A stretch of DNA of 64,000 bases from Roseiarcus sp963833955. GTDB lineage: Bacteria > Pseudomonadota > Alphaproteobacteria > Rhizobiales > Beijerinckiaceae. The translations under genes and the position numbers were made by a program. Where the stretch lies: the NCBI GenBank assembly GCA_963833955.1, contig CAWHZY010000016.1, positions 3,006 to 67,005 on the forward strand, given 5' to 3'. The notes beneath the pieces were generated by a model. It searched no databases. It was not told the DNA's origin and worked only from the letters and a program-made list of their open reading frames with translations. Positions within the stretch are counted from its first letter, which is position 1, and each line of letters starts with the position of its first letter. Shown piece by piece: positions 44,322 through 53,766 of the stretch.

Positions 44322-45449
44322 GTGGTCAAGCTTCCCTTTCTCGATCAGTTCACCCGTGTCGTTGTCAAGGTCGGCTCATCGCTCCTGGTCGACGGCGCCC
44401 TTGGCGCCGTCAGACGCGAATGGCTCGAAGCGCTTGCGTCGGACATCGCCGCGCTGCACGAGCGCGGCGCAAACGTCATTGTCGTGTCCTCCGGGGCCAT
44501 CGCGCTTGGTCGCACGATCGCCCGGCTGCCGAAAGGGGCGCTCAAGCTCGAAGACAGCCAGGCCTCGGCAGCGATTGGGCAGATCGCGCTCGCGAGCGAG
44601 TGGTCTCGCGCTCTTGCTGAATACGGCATTCTCGCCGGCCAGGTGCTCTTGACCTTGCAGGACACGGAGGAACGCCGTCGCTATCTCAACGCGCGCGCAA
44701 CCCTCGGCCGTCTTTTCGCGATGCGCTCGATCCCGATTATCAACGAGAACGACACCGTGGCAACGAGCGAGATTCGCTACGGCGACAACGATCGCCTGGC
44801 GGCGCGGGTCGCCACCATGACGAGTGCGGATCTTTTGATTCTCCTTTCCGATGTCGCCGGGCTTTATGATTCGCCTCCACATGGCAACACGCACGCGCGA
44901 TTGCTGCCCGTCGTCGAACGCGTGACGCCCGAGATCGAAGCGATGGCCGGCGGCGCGGCGTCCGAGCTGTCGCGGGGCGGCATGCGCACCAAGATCGAGG
45001 CCGCACGCATCGCCACGTCAGCCGGCGCGCATATGGTGATCACAGATGGGCGCATTCCGCATCCGATCGCCCGGCTCGCCGAAGGCGGCAGATGCACCTG
45101 GTTCCTGACCCCGTCGAATCCGGTTGCAGCGCGAAAGGTCTGGATCGGCGGGTCACTTGAACTTAAAGGAGCCGTGTTTGTCGACGCTGGCGCTGCGGCG
45201 GCGCTTGCTCGCGGCAAAAGCCTGCTGCCGGCTGGCGTCACGCGGGTCGAAGGCGTGTTTGCGCGCGGCGATTGCGTCGCGATCCGCGACGAGCGCGGGG
45301 CGGAGATCGGGCGAGGGCTCATTGCCTATGACGCGTTGCATGCGGAGCGCATCCGAGGCCGCAATTCGCGCGATATCGCGCATATCCTGGGGACGGCCGG
45401 GCGCGCCGAGATGATCCATCGCGACGACATGGCGCTTTCGGCGCTCTGA
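44322..45449 (+). CDS. proB: Glutamate 5-kinase
   Basis: ProB phosphorylates glutamate in the first step of proline synthesis. The amino-acid-kinase domain starts VVVKVGSSLLVDG and contains VVSSGAIALG, INENDTVATSEIRYGDND, LLSDVAGLYD and GGMRTKIEAA; a C-terminal PUA domain occupies about the last 90 residues. The family N-terminus starts near GTG 44322, without a clear ribosome site. The 230 bases upstream have no gene. It lacks the usual neighbours obgE and proA. Confidence 0.9.
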   Translation: MVKLPFLDQFTRVVVKVGSSLLVDGALGAVRREWLEALASDIAALHERGANVIVVSSGAIALGRTIARLPKGALKLEDSQASAAIGQIALASEWSRALAEYGILAGQVLLTLQDTEERRRYLNARATLGRLFAMRSIPIINENDTVATSEIRYGDNDRLAARVATMTSADLLILLSDVAGLYDSPPHGNTHARLLPVVERVTPEIEAMAGGAASELSRGGMRTKIEAARIATSAGAHMVITDGRIPHPIARLAEGGRCTWFLTPSNPVAARKVWIGGSLELKGAVFVDAGAAAALARGKSLLPAGVTRVEGVFARGDCVAIRDERGAEIGRGLIAYDALHAERIRGRNSRDIAHILGTAGRAEMIHRDDMALSAL

Positions 45450-45517
45450 GGCATGATGCTGGGAGATCGTTCGCTGCGATCTTGGCAGGGCGACGCCCGC
45501 CGCGCATAAACTTGAAC

Positions 45518-47317
45518 ATGGGTTCCCCCATCCGACGCAGCGCCTGGCTGATCTCTGTTCCGCGCCCGGCGCTGATCATGCTTGCGACCGCGCGCACGAG
45601 ATTGCGCGCGAGCGAATTTGGCATGACTGCGCTTGCGATCGGCGTTGGCGTCCTTGCTGGCTTGTGCGTCGCGGCAATGACCAGCGTCGTCAACATTGCG
45701 CATGTGCGGATCTACGGCATCCCGTTCGATGTTCATCTAAGCGCCGCGGAGCGCATTGCGCCCCTCGCTGCCTTTGGCGCGCCGATGCTTGGGGGCCTTC
45801 TGCTCGGCGCGATCGACGTCTGGCTCTCTCGCAGGAAAGCGCCCCCTGCGGTCGATCCGGTCGAGGCCAACGCTTTGCGCGGCGGACGCATGTCGCTCCG
45901 CCAAAGCCTTTTGGTGGCGACCCAGACATTGATCTCGAATGGATGCGGCGCCTCGGTCGGACTCGAGGCGGGTTATGCCCAAATCGGGGCGGGCGTTGCC
46001 TCCTATCTCGGCGTGAGATCGCGCTTGCGCCGGCAAGATCTCCGCGTGCTCGTCGGTTGTGGAGCAGGCGGCGCAATTGCGGCGGCGTTCGGCGCGCCGC
46101 TCACTGGCGCCTTTTACGCTTTTGAACTTATCATCGGCGCCTATTCGCTCGCGAACGCGATCCCCGTATTCGCCGCCACCCTCGCCGCATCGCTCACCAC
46201 ACAGGCGATCATTGGGGCGCCTTACGACATCACAGCGCCCACGGTCGCCCCGCTGACGTTCGTCGACTATGGCGCGTTGATCGGCCTCGGCCTGGTCGCG
46301 GCGGCAGTGGGCGTGGGCGCAATGCGGGTGGCGGCGTTAATCGAGCGGGCGTTCCGCTGGACGGTCCCCTCGCGTCTCTTACGACCGGTCTTTGGCGGAC
46401 TTATGGTCGGTTCGATGGCGCTTTACAGCCCGCAAGTGCTGGGGGCAGGCCACGGCGCGCTCGGGCTCGACTTCTACTGGCCGATGTCGGCGTCCGAACT
46501 GGCGACGCTCATCGTGCTCAAGCTGTTCGCCTGCCTTGTTTCGCTGGCCTCCGGCTTTCGCGGCGGAATGTTTTTCGCCTCGCTGTTCGTCGGTTCGCTG
46601 CTCGGTAAGCTCTATGCAGTCGGCGTCGACGCCTTGGCGCCGTCGATGGGACTGGAGACCACGGCTTGCGTGCTCGTCGGCATGGGCGCGCTGAGCGCGG
46701 CCATTGTTGGCGGCCCGCTGACCATGACCTTTCTGGTGCTTGAAAGCACCGGCAACCTTGGCGTTGCCGGCGGCGCTCTCGCGGCTTCGATCGCGACCAC
46801 GCTCGCGGTGCGCGCGACCTTCGGCTATTCGTTCACCACTTGGCGGCTGCATCTGCGCGGCGAGACGATCCGCGGCGGCCAGGATGTCGGGTGGCTGCGT
46901 GAGCTGACTGTCGGACGGATGATGGCGCCTGCGCCGCCGAGGTTTCCTGCCGATCAGTCGGTCCGCGCGTTCCGCGAAGCCTACCCATTGGGCAGCGCCA
47001 ACTTCGTCGTCGCAATTGGCGAAGACGAGCGATATCAAGGACTGGTCCACGTTCCCGAGGCTCACGCGCTTGCCCTCGAAGAGAGCAGTGACGGCGGGGC
47101 CATCGCCGCCATCGCCCGTCTGCCTGCGACCGTCCTTCATCCCGACGAGAACGTCCGCCAGGCGCTCGACGTCTTCGGCGCGTCACAGGCTGACACGCTC
47201 GTCGTCACAGCGCGCGGAACTGAACAGGTGCTGGGCACGCTTGGCGAAGCGTACGCGGCCCGCCGTTACGCGCAAGAGACCAACCTGGCGATGAAGGGGG
47301 TCCTGGGCGGGGGATGA
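45518..47317 (+). CDS. ClC-family chloride channel/transporter with C-terminal CBS region
   Basis: About 599 residues from ATG 45518. The ClC membrane domain carries the selectivity-filter segments as NGCGASVGLEAGYAQ (GSGIP/GREGP in E. coli ClcA, with the gating Glu kept), FRGGMFFASLFVG and GALSAAIVGGPLT. About 150 C-terminal residues (LTVGRMMAPAPPRFPADQSVRAF onward) look like paired CBS domains. The filter deviates from the classical GxGIP and GxEGP. Anion channel or H+/Cl- exchange remains open. Confidence 0.88.
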   Translation: MGSPIRRSAWLISVPRPALIMLATARTRLRASEFGMTALAIGVGVLAGLCVAAMTSVVNIAHVRIYGIPFDVHLSAAERIAPLAAFGAPMLGGLLLGAIDVWLSRRKAPPAVDPVEANALRGGRMSLRQSLLVATQTLISNGCGASVGLEAGYAQIGAGVASYLGVRSRLRRQDLRVLVGCGAGGAIAAAFGAPLTGAFYAFELIIGAYSLANAIPVFAATLAASLTTQAIIGAPYDITAPTVAPLTFVDYGALIGLGLVAAAVGVGAMRVAALIERAFRWTVPSRLLRPVFGGLMVGSMALYSPQVLGAGHGALGLDFYWPMSASELATLIVLKLFACLVSLASGFRGGMFFASLFVGSLLGKLYAVGVDALAPSMGLETTACVLVGMGALSAAIVGGPLTMTFLVLESTGNLGVAGGALAASIATTLAVRATFGYSFTTWRLHLRGETIRGGQDVGWLRELTVGRMMAPAPPRFPADQSVRAFREAYPLGSANFVVAIGEDERYQGLVHVPEAHALALEESSDGGAIAAIARLPATVLHPDENVRQALDVFGASQADTLVVTARGTEQVLGTLGEAYAARRYAQETNLAMKGVLGGG

Positions 47318-47342
47318 ATCGCTTCGGCTCGCACGCTGCTGG

Positions 47343-50127
47343 TCACCCGCTGTTGCGCAACCCTGCCGAAATGCCGTTGATAGTGAGCTGAATGCCGGTC
47401 AGCACCTTCTCGCTCGCGGCGCGCGAACGGTACAGTTTAAGAAGCTCGACTTGCACGTGGTTGAGCGGGTCGAGATAAGGGAAACGATTACGGATCGAGC
47501 GGTCGAGCAGCGGATTGCTCTCGAGCAGCTTCGCTTGCTCCATGACCGCGTTGAGAGCATCGACGGAATCGCGCCACTCACCTGAGATCCGGGCGAAGAT
47601 CTTCTCCCTCAGACTGACGTCTTCCACCAGCCGCGCATAGCGCGAGGCGATTGCGAGGCTGGACTTCGCCATCACCATATCCATGTTGGAGAGCTGAGTG
47701 CGAAAGAAGGGCCAGCGGACATACATTTCCTTGAGCGTCTGAAGGCCGTGCTTGGGATGGGCGTCAATATAGGCCTTCACCGCCGAGCCGAAGCCGAACC
47801 AGCCGGGCAGCATGAGCCGACATTGCGCCCACGAGAATACCCAGGGGATCGCGCGCAAATCCTCAATCGCCTGCGTCTTCTTGCGCGAGGCGGGGCGCGA
47901 CCCGATGTTGAGGCTTGCGATCTCGGTGATGACGGTCGAGGCCCAGAAATAGCGCACGAAGCCCTCGGTCTCGTAGACAAGGCCGCGATAGGCCTTGTAG
48001 GCGGAAAGCGACAATTCCTCCATTGTCTCGAGAAAAGATGGGTCTGGCGCGGGGCTCTCGTCCTGCAAGAGCGTGGCTTCGAGCGTCGCCGAGGCGAGCG
48101 TCTCCAGATTGCGTCGCCCGACCTCGGGGTTCGAGTACTTGCTCGATATGATCTCGCCCTGTTCGGTGATGCGGATCTGCCCCTGCACCGCGCCGCCCGG
48201 TTGCGCCAGGATCGCGTCGTAGCTCGGACCGCCGCCGCGCCCGACGGAGCCGCCGCGCCCATGGAAGAGGCGGATGCGCACGCCATGCTTGCGGAAGACT
48301 TCGACCAAGCCGATCTCCGCCTTGTAAAGCTCCCAGCCCGAGGTGACGAAGCCGCCGTCCTTGTTCGAATCGGAATAGCCGAGCATCACCTCCTGCTCCC
48401 GGTCACGCGAATCGACCAGCCTGCGGTACTCGGGAAGGGAAAGGAGCTTATCCATCACGCCGACGCAGTTGCGCAAATCCTCGATCGTCTCGAACAGCGG
48501 CACGAGCGCGAGCGCCGACGACCCTTCCGCGGTGATGAGACCCACTTCCTTCAGGATCAGCGCCAGTTCCAACATGTCGGAGACGCTGTCCGTCTTGGAG
48601 ATAATCGAGGTCCGGATCGCGCCCGGGCCATATTTGATTCGGATATCGGCCGCGGCGCGAAATAGAGCGAGTTCGCCCGCCGTCTCCTCGCTGTAAGCAA
48701 TGAAAGGCGAGAAGAGCGGGCGGGGCGAAACGAGTTCGCGACGCAGGAGTTCCACCCGCTGCTCCTCGCTCATCGCCTTGTAGTCGAGGCCAGGCGACGC
48801 CGCCGTAAAAAGCTCGGCGATTGTGCGCTCGTGGACGTCTGAGTTCTGCCTGAGGTCGATGGGCGCCAGATGAAACCCGAACACGTCTACGGCGCGCTGC
48901 AAGGCGCGTAAACGCCCGCGAGCGACAATGCCGGCGTTGGTCTGCCTAAGCGAGAGCGCGATGATCGCGAGGTCGGCGCTGAATTCCGCCGACGACGCGT
49001 ATGACGCCCGGTCAACGATCGGCTGACGTAGGGCGATCACGTGGTCAAGCTCGCGCGCTGTCTTGGCGAGGCGCGAATACATTCCGGTGATGGCGCGTCG
49101 GTATGGCTCCTTGCGTCGGGCGGCGGCGGAATCGTCAGACGTGTCGGCGAGCCCGGCAAGCTCAGGACTTATCGAGGCGAGATTGGAAGCCAGCGACAGC
49201 TCAGCGCCCAGCTCGTGCAACTCGTCAAGATAGTGGCCAATCGCCCGCGCGCTCTGGAGCCGCATCGACTCGTTAAGCACGTCAGCGGTGACGAACGGAT
49301 TGCCGTCGCGGTCGCCGCCGATCCACGACCCGACGCAGAGGAACGAGCCGATCGGCTTCGTCCGCGGCTCACTCGAAGTGGCGTCGAGTTCGATCTTCGA
49401 TCGCGCCGTAAAGGCGAGGCAACTCGTGGAAGAATGTATAGTCGTAGAATGAGAGGGCGTTGGCCACCTCGTCGATGACCTTGAGCTTCGTTTGGCGCAG
49501 CAGGTTCGTGCGCCATAGGACGAGCACGGCCCGCCGGAGCCGTTCCTCGTTGAGCGCAACCTCGTCCTCGTTGCCGGCTGCGTTTTCGCGATCGTCGAGC
49601 AATTTCGCTATCTCAAGCTCGCGTGTCAGCGTGCTCTTGCGCCGGACTTCGGTCGGATGGGCGGTCAGGACCGGGCTTACCAGCGCCTGATCGAAGAAGT
49701 CGGTAAGCGCACTCGGCTCGACGCCCATCTCCCGCGTGCGCTGAAAGGCGTAAGCGAGCGAGCCCGGACGCGGCGCAGAGCCTGCGATTGCATGGGCACG
49801 GTTGCGGCGAATGTGATGCTGATCTTCGGCAATGTTGGCGAGATGCGAGAAATAGCTATAGGCGCGAACGATCGCGAGCGTCTGGTCAGCGTTGAGGCTG
49901 TCGAGCGTCGCCTCGAGCTCGCGCCGCGCGCCAATCTCGTTGTCGCGATGGAAGCGAATCGAGGCTTGGCGAATCTGCTCGACCAGCTCGAAAACCTCTT
50001 CGCCCTCCTGCTCGCGCACAGTGTCGCCGAGAATACGGCCGAGCAGACGAATATCGTCGCGCAGCGGAACGTCCTTCTCGTCCGCAGGGCGAGGGTTCAG
50101 CTGTTGGATTTTGGCGGTCATGGCCAT
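47343..50127 (-). pseudogene. ppc: Phosphoenolpyruvate carboxylase, single frameshift
   Basis: PEPC makes oxaloacetate from PEP and bicarbonate and is central to anaplerosis and to the serine cycle in methylotrophs. Starting at ATG 50127 or 50121, the first frame includes the catalytic TAHPTEVRRKS. It breaks at LYGAIED and resumes one frame away with ELDATSSEP...GGDRDGNPFVTADV, because of one extra base near 49392. The rest is intact: FHGRGGSVGRGGGP, the conserved C-terminus and the final LTINGISAGLRNSG. Total coding about 927 residues, normal for the family. The lesion is a clean +1 in an otherwise perfect gene, so sequencing error is likely. Confidence 0.9.
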
Positions 50128-50508
50128 TGGCGCATCCGTCGGGCTCGAAGAAAGATCGATGTTGCACTGCGGCAAACACTGGCGCAAGGCCGGGCGCCTC
50201 ATGGAGACGCCTGGTGCATTTCAGGTCGCAAGTTCCGCGCCAAGGAAGGGCCTGGCGATGATCGGCAGGCGACGTCACGACTTTTTGGCGACCGACCAGC
50301 CCTCGTTAAGAGGTAAGCCACGACTAGATGTGCTGAGCGCTGCCACATTGCGTCCGATTCCCAGATGGCCTTGTCCGCAGCAGCCCGTCAGCACCTCGAC
50401 GCCTCAGCTCCGGTCAAACCTGCGATCTGTCGGGAAATTACGGGGAAGCGGATGGCCGGCCGATCGCTTGAAGCGCATGCGTCAGCGGCCACGCCCGGCG
50501 ACCGCCCT
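50128..50508. other. Intergenic stretch between ppc and vsr
   Basis: About 380 bases on the upstream side of ppc. I see no gene, tRNA or strong terminator; the ppc promoter should lie here. Confidence 0.4.
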
Positions 50509-50979
50509 TCATGACCTCTGTTGTTGGGCTCGCATTGACGGCGGGCGATCGACCCGACCCGCCAGACTTTCCGCCAGGCGCTTGGCGAGCGCCGCCTTGT
50601 CCTTGAGTTCGCATTCGAAGACGACGAGCGCGCGCCAGCCCATTGCGGCATAGGTGGCGAGGGTCTTTTCGTCCCGCGCCTGGTTGCGAGCGATCTTGGC
50701 GCGCCAATAGGCGGCGTTGGTCTTGGGCGCCCGCGCGCCGCGCGCGCAGTCATGTCCATGCCAAAAGCATCCATGGACGAAGATCGCGAGTTTGCGGGAG
50801 GCGTAGACGACGTCGGGCTTTCCCGGCAGATCGCCGCGATGAAGCCGGTAGCCCGGCGCGATCGGGCGCAGAAGCGCGCGCACCGCAAGCTCTGGATTTG
50901 TGTCGCGCGATTTGACCGCGCGCATAGCCGCTGAGCGGTCGTAGGCTTTATCCGAAACTGTTTCTATTCTTCTGGTCAT
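50509..50979 (-). CDS. vsr: Very short patch repair endonuclease
   Basis: 156 residues from ATG 50979. Vsr nicks beside T:G mismatches formed by deamination of 5-methylcytosine. Family hallmarks: RSAAMRAVKSRDTNPELAVR near the start (the key Asp in SRDT), RGDLPGKPDVV, and the zinc-binding/active-site block FVHGCFWHGHDC followed by NAAYWRAKIARNQARD. Vsr usually travels with a cytosine methyltransferase; here only a remnant of one remains immediately upstream (51046-51495). Confidence 0.9.
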   Translation of the reverse strand: MTRRIETVSDKAYDRSAAMRAVKSRDTNPELAVRALLRPIAPGYRLHRGDLPGKPDVVYASRKLAIFVHGCFWHGHDCARGARAPKTNAAYWRAKIARNQARDEKTLATYAAMGWRALVVFECELKDKAALAKRLAESLAGRVDRPPSMRAQQQRS

Positions 50980-51045
50980 TGCGCCGCCCAAGCGGTGCTG
51001 CAGCCACGCCGCTTTCTCTTCGAGGCGGTCATCCTGAGATTCCGG

Positions 51046-51495
51046 TCAATCCTGTCCGCGATGTTCGTCAACCTCGACTTGCTGGAGTTGCTCGAAGTGG
51101 GCCTGAATAGCTCTCGCGATTTCTCTCGAGTTCTCGATCGCAAGGAGATGATTGATAATCTGACTGTAGTATTCAACTTGGCAAACGAAGGGTAGGGTCC
51201 TTTTTTCCGCGATTTCAGTGTCCTGCATCACCTGAACTCTCTGGAATGGTTCCGGTGCTTTCGCCCAGTTGGTCGTCGGCGGCCTCGGGATGTTGCTGTT
51301 CATCAATGCGGACCGTCCGTGAAACTCACGAAATAACATGTCTTCGAGGGAACTGATCTTTGCCCGGTTCTTGACGGGAGAGGCCAGACCCATGCGATTT
51401 CCCCGACGTCGATCTAGACAGCGCCACAACTCTCCAAGGCCCGCGCGCGCCATGCCACCTCCGGCGAAGAATTCGCAAAATGTACATCTTCTCAT
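51046..51495 (-). pseudogene. Chimeric remnant: C5 cytosine methyltransferase N-terminus joined to an unknown tail
   Basis: The 149-codon frame opens with CTFCEFFAGGGMARAGLGELWRCL, the SAM-binding motif I of C5-cytosine methyltransferases. It departs immediately after: no motif IV (PC), VI or VIII follows. The remaining 110 residues (SSLEDMLFREFHG..., QVEYYSQIINHLLAIENSREI) are unrelated and rich in Glu and Gln, perhaps the end of a partner restriction gene. A deletion between methyltransferase and neighbour explains this. With vsr next door, it is the trace of a modification cassette. Confidence 0.62.
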
Positions 51496-51700
51496 ACCGA
51501 AGACTCATTGGTTCGCCGAAAACTTAAGGCGGACCACGCGCATTCGAAAAAGAGTTGCTAGCGTGGGGACATTCCTCTGCGGGTGATTTCGACCCGTCAG
51601 TTCTATTTCTGTTCGTGATTTGAGAAAATTTCAAGTTCGGACTGCGCCCCCCGGCTCTCGCGCTTGACCACGGCCAAGGCGTTCTGCGTTATGGCTGCCT

Positions 51701-52705
51701 ATGACCAATTTCATCTTCCCCTTTCCCGCTCTTGTTTGCGACACTGGCGGCACCAACGTGCGCTTCGCGCTCGTCGGCGAACCCGGAGGCCCGCTTAGCG
51801 ACGTCGTCCACTTGCACACCGGCGATTATCGGGGGCTGGCGGAGGCAATTGAGGCCGCGGCCCCCAAGCTCGGGACTCGGCCCGGCTCGATGATCGCCTG
51901 CGGAGCAGGGCCGGTGGTCGGGCGCATGCTCAAGCTCACCAATGCGCCCTGGGTGATGGATGGCCCGGAAGCAGCGCGCCGCACTGGCCTGAAACAGGGA
52001 TTGCTGCTCAACGATTTCGAGGCTCAGGCGCTATCGTTGCCTACAATTCCAGAGGGTTGGGAACAGCGCATCGGCCCGCTTCAGTTCGGGGCCGAAGGTC
52101 CTCAAGTGATTCTCGGGCCTGGCACTGGGCTTGGCGTCGCCGCGCTGGTCGAGGCCGAGGGGCGCTTCACCCCAGTGCCGTCGGAGGCCTGCCATATTGA
52201 TTTTGGGCCTGTGCGGCCTGAGGAATTGGCGCTCTGGCCGCATCTGGAGCGCGCGCACGGGCGCGTCACTAGCGAAAGCGTCATTTCCGGCGTGGGCCTT
52301 GCGCGCGTCCACCGCGCGCGCATGATGGCGCTAGGCGCGCCCGATCCGCACGTAGACCCGCCCGCCGTCACCACGGCCGCGGCGGCTGACCCGAAGGGTG
52401 AAGAAGCGGCAAGTGTGAGGCTTTATTGGCACATCGTCGCCCGTTTCGCAGGCGACATGGCGGTGACATTCGTGGCGACCGGCGGGGTGACGCTATCCGG
52501 CGGTGTCCTGCCGAGAGTGGCCGATTTTCTCGACGAGACCGCATTTCGCGAGGCGTTCGAGGACAAGGCGCCGGTCGACGGGCTCGCCAAGCGCATTCCA
52601 ACCCGGCTTGTCACGCGTGAGGACGCCGTGTTGGTTGGAATGGCAGCGATCGCCTCGGCGCCAGATCGCTACGGTATCGACTACGGATCCCGCGCTTGGG
52701 TCTAG
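51701..52705 (+). CDS. glk: Glucokinase
   Basis: A 334-residue bacterial glucokinase of the ROK/hexokinase fold (Glk family). Landmarks: phosphate loop CDTGGTNVRFAL, LLNDFEAQALSL with the catalytic Asp, LGPGTGLGVAAL, SEACHIDFGPV and the second adenosine motif VATGGVTLSGGVLPR. It phosphorylates glucose with ATP and would feed sugars imported by the region's transporters into glycolysis or the Entner-Doudoroff route. Upstream about 190 bases contain no gene. Confidence 0.92.
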   Translation: MTNFIFPFPALVCDTGGTNVRFALVGEPGGPLSDVVHLHTGDYRGLAEAIEAAAPKLGTRPGSMIACGAGPVVGRMLKLTNAPWVMDGPEAARRTGLKQGLLLNDFEAQALSLPTIPEGWEQRIGPLQFGAEGPQVILGPGTGLGVAALVEAEGRFTPVPSEACHIDFGPVRPEELALWPHLERAHGRVTSESVISGVGLARVHRARMMALGAPDPHVDPPAVTTAAAADPKGEEAASVRLYWHIVARFAGDMAVTFVATGGVTLSGGVLPRVADFLDETAFREAFEDKAPVDGLAKRIPTRLVTREDAVLVGMAAIASAPDRYGIDYGSRAWV

Positions 52706-52764
52706 GCGTCGATTTCAGGGGCGCCCGGACTCAGGCTTTTCCGCCTCTAGAGTATCCGTTTTGA

Positions 52765-52980
52765 TCAAGGGTGTTTTGGCGTCCAAGGCCGATTGGCCTT
52801 TAGGAGGGCGTTTGCGAGGACGATGAGTTTTCGCATGATCGCGGTCAGGGCGACTTTGGCTGGTTTTCCGGCGTCAAGGAGCCGGGCGTACTTTGCTTTC
52901 AGATCAGGATTGAAGCGAGCCGCGACGAGCGCTGGCATGTAGAGCGCCTGGCGCAGGCCGGCGCGACCGCCGCGGCCGGC
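52765..52980 (-). pseudogene. IS110-family transposase, C-terminal fragment
   Basis: The minus strand reads GRGGRAGLRQALYMPALVAARFNP then YARLLDAGKPAKVALTAIMRK and ends at TGA 52765. This is the transposase_20 C-terminal domain of IS110/IS116/IS902 elements. It is cut off upstream at 52981, where the frame meets an oppositely oriented N-terminal fragment of the same type of transposase. Confidence 0.82.
52805..52875. repeat. 71-bp perfect inverted repeat, left arm
   Basis: Positions 52805-52875 are the exact reverse complement of 53194-53264. Both arms encode the same transposase C-terminal stretch (DAGKPAKVALTAIMRKLIV onward). The intervening 318 bases hold the N-terminal fragment. Such a palindrome arises from head-to-head IS copies or from an inversion-duplication. 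Confidence 0.88.
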
Positions 52981-53193
52981 GTTCCTTTCGTCAAGGTCAA
53001 TCCACGTCAGGCGCGCCGCTTCGCCGAAGCGACCGGCAAGCTTGCGAAGACCGATCGCCTCGACGGGGCGATGCTGGCTCGCATGGGCGCATTGCTGGAA
53101 CTGGAGGCGCCCCCAGCCCGAAGCGAGGTCTTGCTCGAACTGAAGGAGCTCTACGTTGCTCGCGAGGCCCTGGTGAAGGGTCGCACCGCCGCC
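52981..53193 (+). pseudogene. IS110-family transposase, internal N-terminal fragment
   Basis: Plus-strand frame VPFVKVNPRQARRFAEATGKLAKTDRLDGAMLARMG to LYVAREALVKGRTAA matches the DEDD (RuvC-like) domain of IS110 transposases; the KTDRLDGAMLA segment carries catalytic Asp residues. The true N-terminus and the middle are absent. At 53194 it joins, in frame, a direct copy of the C-terminal segment found inverted at 52805. Confidence 0.82.
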
Positions 53194-53264
53194 GACGCCG
53201 GAAAACCAGCCAAAGTCGCCCTGACCGCGATCATGCGAAAACTCATCGTCCTCGCAAACGCCCT
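53194..53264. repeat. 71-bp perfect inverted repeat, right arm
   Basis: Exact reverse complement of 52805-52875. It lies immediately upstream of a secreted-protein gene, and the transposase frame runs without a stop into that gene. Confidence 0.88.
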
Positions 53265-53334
53265 CAGCCGCGCTTTTGCCTTTTTTTTGAGGTTTGTGCG
53301 GCCAATCCGGGCGGCGCGACTCGAGGTTGACGCG

Positions 53335-53766
53335 GTGGTGGCAAAACTATTTCACGTGGTGGTAGCGTGGTTATTTTTAGCGGTCGGACTGAGCGGATCA
53401 GCCTATGCCGACTGCGGCTCCGACATGCAAAAGCTTGCCGAGGCGCGCAACACGCAGCTGGAAATCGTCAACAATTTCGCCAAATCTTTTCACGGTAAGC
53501 CATTGGATCCAGAAGGGTTTTGCGGGAAATCTGGAGGGTTGGTCCGTGCTGAGAACGCGCTAATAGCGTATATGGAAAAGAATAAGGACTGGTGCTCATT
53601 CCCCGACGAGGCGATCGCCCAACTCAAGGAGCACCACGCCAAGAACATGGCCTTTAGTGCGAAGGCCTGCACCGTCGCGGCGCAGATGAAAAAGATGAAG
53701 GAGCAAGCGGCTCAAGGCGGGGGGAGCGGTCCACAGGCGCAGCCGTTGCCCGCCGGACCTCTTTGA
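53335..53766 (+). CDS. Small secreted protein of unknown function, four cysteines
   Basis: Starting at GTG 53335 (or 53338) the protein has about 143 residues. A signal peptide (FHVVVAWLFLAVGLSGSAYA) precedes a mature helical domain with four cysteines (DCGSD, GFCGKSG, DWCSFP, KACTV) that could form two disulfides, and a Gly/Gln/Pro-rich tail. The pattern recalls a conserved rhizobial hypothetical protein. It overlaps ubiA by four bases. The frame stays open upstream through IS110 debris to 52981, so a longer chimeric product is possible but unlikely. Confidence 0.75.
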   Translation: MVAKLFHVVVAWLFLAVGLSGSAYADCGSDMQKLAEARNTQLEIVNNFAKSFHGKPLDPEGFCGKSGGLVRAENALIAYMEKNKDWCSFPDEAIAQLKEHHAKNMAFSAKACTVAAQMKKMKEQAAQGGGSGPQAQPLPAGPL

